Source of the DNA: Mastigamoeba balamuthi
Lineage: Eukaryota > Evosea > Mastigamoebida > Mastigamoebidae
Length of the DNA: 22,718 bases
NCBI GenBank assembly: GCA_902651635.1
Contig: CACRSC010000231.1
Location: 144,501-167,218 of the forward strand
Direction of reading: 5' to 3'
Shown: one piece after another, positions 9,438 to 18,447 of the stretch
Layout of the letters: every line of letters begins with the position of its first letter
Numbering within the stretch: position 1 is the first letter of the stretch
The notes under the pieces: model-generated
What the model saw: only the letters and a program-made list of their open reading frames with translations
Database searches by the model: none
Told to the model about the DNA's origin: nothing
Translations under genes and position numbers: made by a program

Positions 9438-10144
9438 CTAGTATTCTTCCCCAGGACTGAAGTGGACCATGACCAGGTCACGGTTGTCTCGTTGTGCCAC
9501 CGCCGAAAACGGCTGGTCACCTCATCGATTTGCGTAAATTGGCAGCAGATCCGAACCTGCAGGTTCCTGTTGTGTGGGGATTGGACACCAGAGCGAAACT
9601 GTGGGGACGGAAGACTTCGGTGGGCTGTATTTGTGGTCTTTGCCTTGATGGCCTGAGGGGGTTTGTTGCTGTCGCAGGCCGCAGAGGGGGCTCTACGAGA
9701 GGAACAGGCTCTTCTTCCCACTCGCCCACGAGCTTCCAGAGGGTCCAGAGTGCGGGCAGCACGAGCACCTGCGCTTTCTTGCGCCCATCTGTGCAGAAGA
9801 TGGTTCCCCCCCAGTCAACCGACAGCGCTGGCAGAAGAGAGCATTTCGTACGTTCTTGCTGTTGCCGTCGGCCAGAAGCCTCCTCCACGTCCCGTAGGGC
9901 TCGGGCGTCAGCTGTCCGTCCCACCTCTGCTGCGCAACGCTCTGCGGAGTCTCCCCTGTGAGCTCCGCGGTCAGGCCGACGGAGAGGGGACGCTCACCAT
10001 GTAGAACGACTCGCTGGCGATCTCGCGCCACCTGTGGCACACCTGCGAGACCCGCGCGAGGCTCGCCGGGTCGTCCGCAAGGTGGCGGAAGATGTTCTCG
10101 AGGACCAGGCGGTCCCCCAACGCCGCGTCGTGCGCAGAACTCAT
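9438..10144 (-). CDS. F-box protein (spliced; 3' exons tentative)
   Basis: Exon 1 (10144-9998) starts at an ATG and encodes an F-box: 'LGDRLVLENIFRHL', then 'SLARVSQVCHRWREIASESF'. The intron 9997-9942 (GTGAGC...CCGCAG, phase 0) leads to exon 2 (from 9941) with 'QQRWDGQLTPEPYGTWRRLL', the RW...W-L stretch that usually follows an F-box. F-box proteins bind Skp1 and bring targets to SCF ubiquitin ligases; the target-binding part is unrecognised. The coding signal then continues in another frame (about 9788-9660: 'KKAQVLVLPALWTLWKLV'). The phases need either a GC-AG intron 9859-9789 or another solution. A likely last exon (about 9512-9438) reads 'FSAVAQRDNRDLVMVHF' and ends in TAG; its acceptor is unclear. 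An in-frame ATG at 10234 is a possible alternative start, but it abuts the palindrome at 10235. Confidence 0.7.
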
Positions 10145-10234
10145 GCGGGGCGCGGGATGTGGCCCAGACAACAGCGGCGCAGCGGCGCTCCTTCGGCTTG
10201 TCGGGGCGCTCAGAGTGCCCGCGGATAAGATCAA

Positions 10235-10264
10235 GCAAATTACGTCACGCGTGACGTTATTTGC
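10235..10264. promoter_or_regulatory. 30-bp near-perfect palindrome with two TGACGT sites
   Basis: The perfect core ACGTCACGCGTGACGT (10242-10257) is flanked by one mismatched pair (10241/10258) and six further paired bases on each side (GCAAAT / ATTTGC). Each half carries a TGACGT (CRE/bZIP-type) site. It lies 91 nt upstream of the F-box start at 10144, so a dimeric bZIP-like factor site is the likely reading. It could also serve a + strand gene to the right. Confidence 0.65.
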
Positions 10265-10800
10265 GTTCTTCGCAGAATCTTACCCTCTCAGCCCGGCAGC
10301 CCAGCGAGCTCCTCCAGCAACGCACTAGGCTGATTGCACGCTGAGCGGCCACCAACGCCACCACGATGCCGGGATGGGGGCAGCGTTGTGGGCTCGTGAA
10401 GCACTCGGGACGAGTTACAGGCGAGCTGACTCTGCGCCCCTCTCGGCCAGCGCAACGGCAGTGCGGGGCGGGCAGCGGCCTGCCACCCTCTCAGTCCCTC
10501 CGACTACAGGGGAAGCCGTGGAATGCACGGGGCTCAGTGCTTAGGCCTCTCGATAGAAGTGGCCTCCTGCCGAGAGCGAGGATGCGCGAGGGCCTTTCAT
10601 CTGCCGTACTGGCGCACCTCTCTTCTTGCGCTCGCTGGGCTGGCGGCAGGGCGCCTGCTGGCGCGGTGTCGCTGTGACACGTGGAAGGCGCCTTCAGGTA
10701 TGGTTGCCACGCAGTTGGGCAGGCACCGAGGCGCACCCAAGCATGGGGCATGCCCTCTCCAGCAACTGATGTTTGTTGGGTCCCCAGGGAGGTTCCTGAC
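10265..10800. other. Region without assignable gene
   Basis: GC-rich and open in several frames on both strands, but no frame shows a recognisable motif or a convincing exon. A short + strand frame from an ATG at 10373 ('MGAALWAREALGTSYR') could be the 5' end of a gene read rightward. I see nothing firm. Confidence 0.3.
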
Positions 10801-10803
10801 ACG

Positions 10804-11040
10804 TGACGAACGGTCGGAGATAGAATCAGGAGGCTGAGAAACCCCGGAGAAATGAGAAACTCTGGAGAAATATCTCAGTCTGGGTGCAGTGAGGTGCCTG
10901 AGAAGTACCCACGAATTTAATATCTGTGCCTGAGAAGGGCCCAGGAACGCCGGAATTGTGCCTGGAAGGACTCAGGAACGCGGAAATTGTGCCTGGAAGG
11001 ACGCAGGAACACGGGAATTGTGCTTGAACAGTACCCGCGG
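10804..11040 (+). repeat. Dispersed repeat element, copy 1
   Basis: Starts at TGACGAACGGTCGGAG and runs through 'GAGAAACCCCGG' and 'GAGAAACTCTGG' words into a tandem array of four 31-32-bp subrepeats beginning TGTGCCTG or TGTGCTTG (10925, 10957, 10988, 11019). The same sequence, with few differences, occurs at 22174-22440 (same strand) and 16280-16540 (opposite strand). Weaker similarity to the arms continues to about 11250. The 31-bp period does not keep a reading frame, so I treat it as non-coding. Confidence 0.85.
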
Positions 11041-11332
11041 ACAAGCGCCCCTCGCACACAGCCGCCGCCGCCGCCGTCTCGTGCCTACTCCCGGCCCCAA
11101 TGCCCACGGCGCGCGCCACAGCTCCAGCATCATGTCGTGTGGCCCCCTCTTGCACACGCAGAGCAGCTGCAGCATCACGCAGCCCTAGTCGCGCGCCTCG
11201 GAGGCTCCCAAGCTCGCAGACAGCAGCGGCGCAGCCCCGCTGGCATGCCGAGCGAGAAGGCATCCTTGAGGAGCTCGCGCTGCTGCCCGTGGTCCTCGGT
11301 TCCGCTGATCGCCTGCCCCTTGTCGCCCGCAG

Positions 11333-11498
11333 GACACACGTGTGGACCACACTGGCCTGTTCACTGCTGTGGTAAGCGCAGGGCCGTGGTGCTCATGGCC
11401 CGCATTCGAGGGCAACAGACGCCCCGCCCACGATTGAGGAGCTGCGGAGCCTCGAGGAGCAGTACACGCGGCTCGCGCAGATCATCGCGCGCAAGGAG
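11333..11498 (+). CDS. Candidate exons of an unknown + strand gene (helical segment)
   Basis: The better exon is 11419-11498, reading 'APPTIEELRSLEEQYTRL' then 'AQIIARKE', clearly helical and coiled-coil-like, between a CAACAG acceptor and a GAG|GTGCTT donor. A preceding exon, 11333-11371, with acceptor CGCAG and donor GTAAGC, fits its phase. Whether these belong to the helical gene at about 15.8-18.0 kb is unknown. No family recognised. Confidence 0.4.
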
Positions 11499-11649
11499 GT
11501 GCTTGTCCCGCTCCAGTCACGGCTCGCATGCGCTGCTCGTTGGCTGTGTGAACGAACTCGTCTTGTCGGTGCGAGGGCACCAAGCGTGATGCAAAAATGG
11601 TGTGGGGAGGCTGTACTGGGGGACGCCGCTGGCAGTGCTGCCCCACTGG

Positions 11650-11878
11650 CCCACTGTAGGTCTCGAGGCCGGAAGCAGGAGGGTGCCCCAACAGCGCGCA
11701 GAGTGCCAGTGTGGTGTCAGAGCCGAACGAGGGGTGGGAGACGGGAGTGTGAGCACAACAAGCGACACTCTGATTCCCGGCAAGTTCATGGAGGGCTTCC
11801 AGCACCACGTGAAGATCTGTGCCCGGAGGCAGAGCGTCGCAGAACGCCTCCACCGGAATCATTTGAATGAAGCAACGA
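11650..11878 (-). pseudogene. Fragment of beta-propeller-like family (N-terminal part)
   Basis: On the - strand it matches the first part of the intact gene at 12061-13578 (for example 'IQMIPVEAFCDALPPGTDL' against 'IQMIPLEAFRDALPPGTDP') at high DNA similarity, in the same orientation. Small indels relative to that copy (4 bases missing near 11740, one extra near 11775) break the frame, and the match stops after about 230 nt. It is a decayed partial tandem duplicate. Confidence 0.75.
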
Positions 11879-12060
11879 GATTCTCTCACAGAAAATCAAT
11901 AGGTCCAGATCATGTGTGCATAGCGTGAAGGTGCACGCCATGGAGACCACTGCTGGGTTTGGCTGTTGTCGCCTTTCAATGCCCCATTCAAAACACCGTA
12001 TGCTGGAACACCCAACCATTTGCTTTGCCGAGTCTTGGATGCGTCGCTGGGACACCTCAC

Positions 12061-13578
12061 TCACTGGCCGTCACAGTGGATGCCCCACATGACGTAGTTC
12101 ATCATCTGCCCGCAGTGACTGCCGGGCACAGAGATGATTCTCCTCCGCAGCCAACCCTTGGTCTCGGGATTCTCTCGCCAAATCCACCACCTGTGCCACA
12201 GCTCACCGTTGGCCAGGCAGCACTCGAGCCAAACGTCCTCGCTGCGCTCCCGGCCGAATAACAGCACGAACTGGCTGTCAGCAGTTACAGACCGAGGATA
12301 CAGAGGAGATCTGAACGCTGTGTTGGGAATCAACGAGATCTGTGAGGCCGCAGGGCTTCTCGGCCCCCACGTGGTGCGCAAGCCGAGGGTGCGCTGAGTC
12401 TCAAGCCGCTCAGACACTGCCGCAGCCAGTTCAGCCATGTCGCGCAGGCCGTCGGAGATGACCAGCCTGTGGGCCTCTGCAGCTGCATTGATAATGCAGC
12501 AGCACTGGGACATCCACTCAGGTGCAACAGAAACAGGCACCTGCAGTATCGCCCCGGTGGTCGCATCGATCCGGGCCAGCATGCTCTTCCCAGCTGCAAG
12601 GAGGCTCACAAAGAGGAACACGCTGCTGCCTGTGTGCGACCACACACAGCCCCTTACGCCCTGTGTCGGAATGGGGAACACAGCTGACGGACCGCAGCTA
12701 CCTGTGTGTGCCACCAGAAGACCTCCGTGCAGCCCCAGCGAGCAACGCAGAACGTAGGCGAGCCTCTGAGAAGCCCAGTGGAAGCAACTGCAGCACGAGA
12801 CCTCGCAGTCGTGGCGACACGTGCGAACAGAGAGACTGTTGAAGAGCTGGCCCGAGCAGGCGTCGTACAAGTAGAACGACCTGAAGATAAATCCTTTCGA
12901 CCCAGCGAGGCTGCCATGATTCCACGCGAGGGTGAGAACCACTGCGCTCTGCGTGTGCGCCACAAACTCCACAGCTACCGCAACTCTCTGAGGTCTCACG
13001 GACCGGTCTGCTGGAACTGGCAGCTGGAGAGCCACGATGCCAGTGCCTGCCTGAACCCGCATGATGCTGAGGCCCTCCTCGCACATGAGATGCCAGGGCG
13101 CTGGTTCGCCGATGACCACGAAGGCAGCAGGGGGCGCGAGGTACGAGCACACGAAGTCGCGGACAAAGAGAGGGCCCAGCAGCTGCAGAGGGCTTGCTCC
13201 TCCTGCACGGGGGTGCAGCCCCATGGCCAGGCAGAGAGACGTCTCCTGCAACCTCGTGTAGTCCGGGCGAGAAGGGGCGACGTCGGTCTCAACGGGATTG
13301 CCACGAGGCGGCAGCAGAGAGGACCAGCTGCCCCTGCACCTCCAGATGTGCAGCCACAGAAGCACGCTGTAGGTCTCGAGGCCGGGAGCGGGAGGGTGCC
13401 CCAACAGCGCGCAGAGAGCCAGCGCGGTGTCGGCGCCGAACGAGGGGTGGGAGAGCCACGGGAGTGTGAGCACCACGAGCGACACTCTGACCCCGGCAAG
13501 TTCGTGGAGGGCTTCCAGCACCGCGTGAGGATCTGTGCCCGGAGGCAGAGCGTCGCGGAACGCCTCCAGCGGAATCAT
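12061..13578 (-). CDS. Lineage-specific protein, possibly beta-propeller; intact family member
   Basis: One uninterrupted frame of 505 residues from the ATG at 13578 (conserved 'QMIP' start across copies; an upstream in-frame ATG at 13593 adds five residues) to TGA at 12061. I recognise no named family. Motifs shared with the copy at 18448-20011 include 'FVCSYLAPPAAFVVI', 'LCLAMGLHP', 'SFYLYDACSGQLFNSLSVR', 'CCSCFH.ASQRLAYVL', 'CVWSHTGSSVFLF', 'IINAAAEA' and 'LWHRWW'. The repeated 'Y-D-x-x-S/T-G' turns and alternating hydrophobic strands suggest WD40- or kelch-like blades; this is inference. No signal peptide or membrane helix is evident. The - strand is taken as coding because protein similarity between copies is higher there than in the antisense frame. 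The intact frame suggests it is functional. Confidence 0.65.
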   Translation of the reverse strand: MIPLEAFRDALPPGTDPHAVLEALHELAGVRVSLVVLTLPWLSHPSFGADTALALCALLGHPPAPGLETYSVLLWLHIWRCRGSWSSLLPPRGNPVETDVAPSRPDYTRLQETSLCLAMGLHPRAGGASPLQLLGPLFVRDFVCSYLAPPAAFVVIGEPAPWHLMCEEGLSIMRVQAGTGIVALQLPVPADRSVRPQRVAVAVEFVAHTQSAVVLTLAWNHGSLAGSKGFIFRSFYLYDACSGQLFNSLSVRTCRHDCEVSCCSCFHWASQRLAYVLRCSLGLHGGLLVAHTGSCGPSAVFPIPTQGVRGCVWSHTGSSVFLFVSLLAAGKSMLARIDATTGAILQVPVSVAPEWMSQCCCIINAAAEAHRLVISDGLRDMAELAAAVSERLETQRTLGLRTTWGPRSPAASQISLIPNTAFRSPLYPRSVTADSQFVLLFGRERSEDVWLECCLANGELWHRWWIWRENPETKGWLRRRIISVPGSHCGQMMNYVMWGIHCDGQ

Positions 13579-13905
13579 TTGAATTACCCGCAAGAGATAT
13601 GCTTCTGCTTGATAAATCTCAATTTGTCTAAATCACAACAGCAACAGCATCTATTCAAAGATAAAACTTCACTTAAAGCACTTCTTCCCCAGTCTGAAGC
13701 AATCCATGCTGGGCCACAGAGTTTCTTATGCCTGAAGGACAATTTAACATCACGAAAGGAATGGGAAAGGAGGCTAAAAGTTCACATCTTGGTGAGTTCA
13801 TGCATTTAGGGAACTGGTAGATCAGGTGGCCAGGTGCGCTCCTGCATATCAGAGCCCTATGTGGGCTTTGGTAGCATTGCGGAAGGTTCAGGCAGCAGCA
13901 GCCGG
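13579..13905. other. AT-richer intergenic region
   Basis: Sits upstream of the intact beta-propeller-like gene and downstream of the next - strand frame. AT content is clearly higher than in the surroundings around 13590-13810. It probably holds that gene's promoter. No TATA box, RNA gene or coding exon identified. Confidence 0.4.
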
Positions 13906-13908
13906 GAT

Positions 13909-14340
13909 TCAGATGACGTGCACCATGTCAAGGGCCCACATGTCCTTCCCCTCTGAGTGCCAGCCCACCGTCAGCCTCCTCCCACTGCGCGGTACCCACA
14001 AAGCCCGGTAGTGCAGTCCTGACTTGGTGACCTCCTCGTTGACCACTGCACCTCCGTCGAACGCATGAGAGAATGTAACCATCTGTGTCCCACCCTGAGG
14101 TCCGTGGCACCTCATTGCCAAAGAGGAGTACGCCGCGGGAAGGCTGCACCAGAACCAGACCCTGGCCTCACTGCCCTGACACTCAGCCATGTCGAGGCCG
14201 TATATTGACAGCCCGCTTGGGCCCCGTGGCAAAGGAGAACGTGCGCGACAGACCGACCTGTGCGCGATGTCCCACAGTGTTTGATCAGTGGAGCACCCAC
14301 AGCGTCTTCTGTGGCCCCGGGTCCTCTCCCGTGCAGCCAC
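13909..14340 (-). CDS. Hypothetical protein segment
   Basis: The - strand frame ending in TGA at 13909 reads 'LSIYGLDMAECQGSEARVWF' and later 'KDMWALDMVHVI' before the stop, with a globular-looking composition from about 14235 to 13909. The part before about 14235 is less convincing and the first exon boundary is unknown. It may be the last exon of a gene that includes the membrane segment at 14549-14806. No family recognised. Confidence 0.3.
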   Translation of the reverse strand: MAARERTRGHRRRCGCSTDQTLWDIAHRSVCRARSPLPRGPSGLSIYGLDMAECQGSEARVWFWCSLPAAYSSLAMRCHGPQGGTQMVTFSHAFDGGAVVNEEVTKSGLHYRALWVPRSGRRLTVGWHSEGKDMWALDMVHVI

Positions 14341-14395
14341 AGGTCGTTGGCGAGTGCATCACTGGGCAAGGACATCGCAGATCGCCTTGTGGCGT

Positions 14396-14455
14396 TGGCA
14401 GCAGAGGCAATGGAACTGGACCTGAGCCTGACGAGTACAAGCACTTGTGTGAGCA
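14396..14455. repeat. Conserved ~50-bp segment, paired with 20646-20705
   Basis: About 50 nt match 20646-20696 in the same orientation with few substitutions, while flanking DNA differs. From the middle of the segment on, all differences fall at one codon position in a + frame (PEPDEYKH in both) and equally in one - frame (CLYSSGSG in both), which hints at coding constraint without telling the strand. Confidence 0.6.
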
Positions 14456-14548
14456 GACAGGAGGAGCATGGGCCTCCGCAGTGTCGTCGGCAAGGGTGGT
14501 GGCAGGAGCAGTGAGAGCGGCATCAATTCCGACTCTACAGAGCAGGAG

Positions 14549-14806
14549 CTACCGACCAAGTGTTAAAGGCATGAACAGGGCAATGATGGCGTAGGCAGCG
14601 CAGCCAAGCCAGCGGGACAGCAGCTGGAATTGGACACGCAGGAGCCACAGCACGAGGGCGAGAGGCATCAGCAGCAGCAGCCAGGGCAGGAGGACGCAGA
14701 GCCTGGATGGTACATCTAGGGCAGGGCCAGGATGCTTGGCGTCCAACTGAGTTCGCGTCGGCCCACCACTGCCCCCACCTGGCCGCCTTCCTGGGCAGCC
14801 ACCCAC
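14549..14806 (-). other. Possible exon with membrane-spanning segments
   Basis: A - strand frame holds two hydrophobic stretches ('LLPWLLLLMPLALVLWLL' and 'WLGCAAYAIIALFMPL') and ends in a stop at 14549. A diverged relative may lie at about 20350-20200 ('ALVLVHLSAVV...WTAVAAAIIACSHLAL'). Neither has clear splice sites. It could be part of a multi-pass membrane protein gene, or a remnant. Confidence 0.25.
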
Positions 14807-14899
14807 ATGTGGGCATGACTGGCGCCTTCCTGATGGGCGTCCTGGGCGAGGCCAGAATCGCCCGGTGCATCACTGCATTTGAGCAGCGCTGCAAGGTGG

Positions 14900-15480
14900 A
14901 GGTGGCGCCCGAGGTGCTGCCCGGGTGATACTGCGAAGGCCATCTGGGTCCTGCAGTCGACGGAGCGCTTGGAGTTTGGGGCTAGCAGCAGCAGCAGCTC
15001 CCCTGAAAAGGGGCTGGCCTGCCCCTCATCTATTCAAACAACGTTTCCCCTTTCCTTTCCCGGATTCGTGTGATCTTAATCACTTTGTCCCGTTGTCGTG
15101 GTGGTGCTCGCTGGCATCGTTGGCACACAAAAAGGGCATCGGACAGCTCGCAGGGGAGGCACACGAGCACTCGGGGCCTGTGCTGCCAGAAGCGGACCGT
15201 AGTAGGCAGTGACACTGCAGCAGCAGACAGCTTATGCGACAGGGGCCAGAGGAGGACCGTGTTCCATTCTTTCCGTTGTCCAATTTGTGTTGGAGATAAA
15301 GTCTCCTCTGTGCTGTCTTCTCGACAAATGAAATAAAGAGTGCAGCCAAACATGCAATTGTTGACACACAGGTGCTGGCCGTGCTCATGGATGTATTTTA
15401 TGGAGAATTGACTGGTGGTGTCATCAGCATCTCTGCCCAACAGAGCTGAATCGGTTGTGGGGACTCATGTTAAATAACTC
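14900..15480. other. Region without a firm gene; Cys-pair segments
   Basis: On the - strand (about 15190-15120) one frame reads 'VLVCLPCELSDALFVCQRC' with two CxxC pairs, a zinc-binding pattern. On the + strand a short frame reads 'FRCPICVGDKV' and stops at 15336, overlapping an AATAAA (15332-15337). Either could be a small exon. I cannot support a gene model. Confidence 0.25.
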
Positions 15481-15489
15481 TGTGGTGCC

Positions 15490-15715
15490 AATTAGATAAA
15501 ATGCCCACTGCCTACGACAGGGCCCGTGGCCTCTGCGCCGTGCAGCAGCAGGAGCGGTGGCGGTGCGAAGGCAGTCGCATGGTGCCGCGCAGTGGCCGCG
15601 TGAGGCGGTGAGGCCACGAAGCCCCTCGTGGGCCCCGGCCACAGCCCCAATGTGTAACCTCGGCCAGCTCCTCCACGGTCTCCTGCCCCAGCAGCCTGTG
15701 CAGCCCTGGCAGAAG
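15490..15715 (-). pseudogene. Fragment of the helical unknown gene (third copy)
   Basis: The - strand reads 'LLGQETVEELAEV' and, after frame changes, 'GPRGA', 'RPLRGTM' and 'CLRTATAPAAA', matching the exon at 17695-17824 ('RLEQETVEELVEAY' and 'LVGPLRGAMDDYLRAVAA'). Several indels break it. Confidence 0.6.
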
Positions 15716-15809
15716 AGCCCCTCGACGGTTCCCAGGCCCTGGTGCGTTTGAGCGAGAGCGAACAGGAAGGAAGGAAGTGAGCGAATTAACAATTGATCGC
15801 AGGTTCAGG

Positions 15810-18035
15810 ACGCCCGCGCTGCAGCCCTTGGTCCTCGCTGCCGCCGACGCCCAACGACCGCGCGCGATGCAGTGCGCTCGTCTCGGCCTGCCGCGAGGCC
15901 GTCGTCGAGCTGCACGGCCGCCTGCCCTCCTCGCTCGACCAGGCCGATGCCCGGTGCAGCGCCCACGCGCTCGCTGTCACTGCGTCCGTGCTCCGGGCAC
16001 GCGCCCGCGGTAACGTCATCGGCTACAGCGCCTGCGCTGTGCGGCCCGCGAGCCAGTGGGGCAGCGCCCGCCGCAGCTGTCTGCGCGCTCCGGGCGAGCG
16101 TCTGTGCGGCGACGGAGCTGCCGAGGCGCGCATCTAGTTCTCGTGGCGCTACGGCTGCGCTGCGCATGCGCGTGGGGCCGCGAGGAGGCATGAGGAGGCA
16201 TGAGGCGGCATGAGGCGGCATGAGGCGGCGGCGGCTGTTTGCGAGGGGCGCCGCGACGCCCACCGCTGATACCTATTCGTGAGCACTTGGCGCAAGATAT
16301 TCTTATCGCGGGTACTTCTCAAGCACAATTTCCGTGTTCCTGCGTCCTTCCAGGCACAATTTTCCACGTTCCTGAGTCCTTCCAGGCACAATTCCGGCGT
16401 TCCTGGGCCCTTCTCAGGCACAGATATTAATTTCGTGGGTACTTCTCAGGCACCTCACTGTACCCAGACTGAGATATTTCTCCAGAGTTTCTCATTTCTC
16501 CGGGGTTTCTCAGCCCCCTGATTCTATCTCCGACCGTTCGTCATGACCGTTCCTGTCCTCTGGTCATGTGCGCCTCCCTCACAAGGCGCTGCTCGCCGCC
16601 AGCAGCCAGCAGGGGCACCTGCACGTCGCTGCTCGTCGTCGGCAAGGCCCTGTGCGGCACTCGGGGTGCTTGCGCAGGGACGCCACTGAGACACGCTCGG
16701 CGGACCGGTGCCTGTGGGCGTCAGCGCCAGCGACGAGCAGCGCAGCGCACCCGCGTGCTGGCCGACACCGTTCCAACGCCGCGTGCTCGGTGCTGCCTGC
16801 GTTGTTGGCCAGCACCCCGCTGGCTCTGCGCCTGCTCCTGGCGGTCAACTGTGCCCAGGGGCAGCGCCAGCCAGCCGACAGGCGGGACAGAGCTCTGGGG
16901 GATGGACGAGCAGACAGCGCCGTCATGCTCTCACACGTCCTGGGGGATGGACGAGCAGACAGCGCCGTCATGCTCTCACACGTCCTGGGGGATGGACGAG
17001 CAGACAGCGCCGTCAGGCTCTCACACGTCGACGAGTCGCGCGCGGTCGCCCGCGTGATCGCCATCGCCGAGGAGGGCCGCCACCTCGCCGCGTCGCAGTC
17101 GCCCATCAGGCTGCCGCTCGAGCGCTGCTACTACCTGGCGTCTGTGGTGTTCCGCGGGCTGCCGGCGCTCCTGAGCTCGTTCCCCAACATTGTGGACTCG
17201 TTCCTCACGCGCCATCCGCAGTGCGCTGTCATCTCTCGCCCATTTGAATGAATCAATGATCAATTGAAAATGCACTCATTTCATTCCTTCCTCTCTTCTT
17301 CCTCGCCAGGCACGCGCACGACAGCCTTGAGCTGTGCGAGCTGTTCCACATCGTTGCGGTGGAGCACCACAGTGCCTTCTGCACCCCCGGGGCCTCGCCT
17401 GTGCCTGCGGTGGCTGCAGGGCCCGCAGCAAGCGCGTTGCCGGGCAAGGCGTCGCAGATCAGCTCCCTCGAGACCTTGAGGGGCAGCCCGCAATCCCGGC
17501 CCGCTCCAGCGCCCTCGAGGACCCCGATCTCTCGTCTCCCCCACCCCTGCGCCCCGCACGCCCCTCAGCGGCCGCCTGGACGACCTCGGCGACCTCGAGG
17601 AGTCGGAGCGCAGGTCCTCTCCGCTCGTTCCCCCTCTCTCGCACGCGCCGAGGCCACGGCGCTGACGAGGGGCTCTGCGGCCGGGCCTGCGCAGGCGGCT
17701 GGAGCAGGAGACGGTGGAGGAGCTGGTCGAGGCATACGTGGGGGCCGTGGGGGCCCACGAGAGGCTCGAGGCCTCGCGCCTTGTGGGGCCACTTCGCGGC
17801 GCCATGGACGACTACCTGCGCGCTGTCGCCGCATCCGCGAGGTCTGCCGGCGCCGCGTGCTCTGCAGGCTGCGCTGGCAGAGGCGCAGGGCGACGACAAC
17901 GACGACGCGCACAAGGCACTGCGGGAGCTGGTGGTGGCGATAGTGGGGGTGCATCACGCGTTGTTTTGTGCTTTGTTGTTCTCACACTCGGGTCCCCTTG
18001 GGGTGCAGTCTTTGAGGCCGGCTGACGAGAAGTTT
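15810..18035 (+). CDS. Unknown helical protein gene (partial exon model)
   Basis: Supported pieces: an exon ending at 16009 ('LVSACREAVVELHGRL...ALAVTASVLRARAR') with donor GTAACG; an exon of about 17004-17220 ('AVARVIAIAEEGRHLAASQ', 'FPNIVDSFLTRHP'); intron 17221-17309 (GTGCGC...GCCAG, phase 2); an exon from 17310 ('HAHDSLELCELFHIVAVEHH'); a piece ending at 17612 ('RLDDLGDLEESER'); intron 17613-17694; exon 17695-17824 ('QETVEELVEAYVGAVGAHER'); a 43-nt phase-matched gap 17825-17867 that may be an intron; and an exon of 17868-18035 ('AALAEAQGDDNDDAHKAL') with consensus donor GTAAGT. Composition is alpha-helical throughout. I recognise no family. The stretch 17375-17560 changes frame in a way I could not resolve, and no start or end is found, so the gene may be intact but truncated by rearrangement, or decaying. 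The about 1-kb intron after 16009 carries a dispersed repeat. Confidence 0.5.
16186..16226. repeat. ~10-bp minisatellite (CATGAGGCGG units)
   Basis: Four tandem units of CATGAGG(C/A)GG. The same array, with one unit slightly different (CATGAGAGGG-like), is found in inverted orientation at about 22490-22532. Confidence 0.8.
16280..16540 (-). repeat. Dispersed repeat element, copy 2
   Basis: The - strand copy of the element described at 10804, lying inside the left arm of the inverted duplication. It has the same 31-32-bp subrepeats and the same terminal GACGAACGGTCGGAG sequence (here near 16530-16545). Confidence 0.85.
16895..17029 (+). repeat. 45-bp tandem repeat, three units
   Basis: Units start at 16895, 16940 and 16985 and are almost identical (the last has AGG for ATG in one codon). 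In the frame of the downstream exon each encodes 15 residues, LGDGRADSAVMLSHV. Each unit contains GAGCAG followed by ACAGCG, a possible splice acceptor whose phase suits the preceding exon. The other arm of the inverted duplication carries a single unit. Confidence 0.9.
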
Positions 18036-18447
18036 GTAAGTCCGCTGCTTGTGTGACGTGAGCACGTTGGCGATGCTGGTGACGACAAGTGCCTGCTCGG
18101 GCGGCGGGAGAGATGGGAGAAATCAAGACAACAGGGTGGTTGGTGTACGGGTACAAGTGGCTCATCAATTGGGTCACAGCAAAGTCTGGCACATTTGGAC
18201 CTCGTTGCATGTTTGTGTAAGATGGGATCAGCGTATGCAAAGGCCTCTGTGGCAGTCACTGCAGGGCTGAACTGCTGCGTGAGCGAAATGAGTGAAACGA
18301 GCAAAGCAACTTTGGATCCGCTGTGCCACACCGGAAAATCACGGCGGGTAGCCCGACTACTCTTCGCAACCTGCTCTCATCCACTGCAACAAGAGACCTC
18401 CGATCCACAGCCTGATCTTCAGCATTACAAGTTTGTTCCATGCTCAA
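18036..18447. other. Intron start and region downstream of broken family copy
   Basis: Begins with the GTAAGT donor of the helical gene. I find no following exon of that gene before the - strand pseudogene. No RNA gene or promoter seen. Confidence 0.4.

Larger units (their letters stand above)
16000..17068 (+). repeat. Left arm of ~1-kb inverted duplication
   Basis: The reverse complement of 21741-22718 matches this stretch base for base over long distances, apart from two extra 45-bp units here and a few substitutions. The arm spans the end of one exon, an intron and the start of the next exon of the helical gene. The true outer end is unknown because the right arm runs off the window. Confidence 0.9.

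Noticed and set aside
12706-13809. 367-codon + strand frame opposite the intact beta-propeller-like gene
   Set aside because: In a sample region, antisense similarity between paralogs is lower than that of the - frame (about 57% against 73% by eye), and its composition is not globular.
16279-16521. 80-codon frame in the dispersed element ('FRVPASFQAQF...')
   Set aside because: It is generated by 31-bp subrepeats that shift frame each unit, and it occurs only in the repeat copies.
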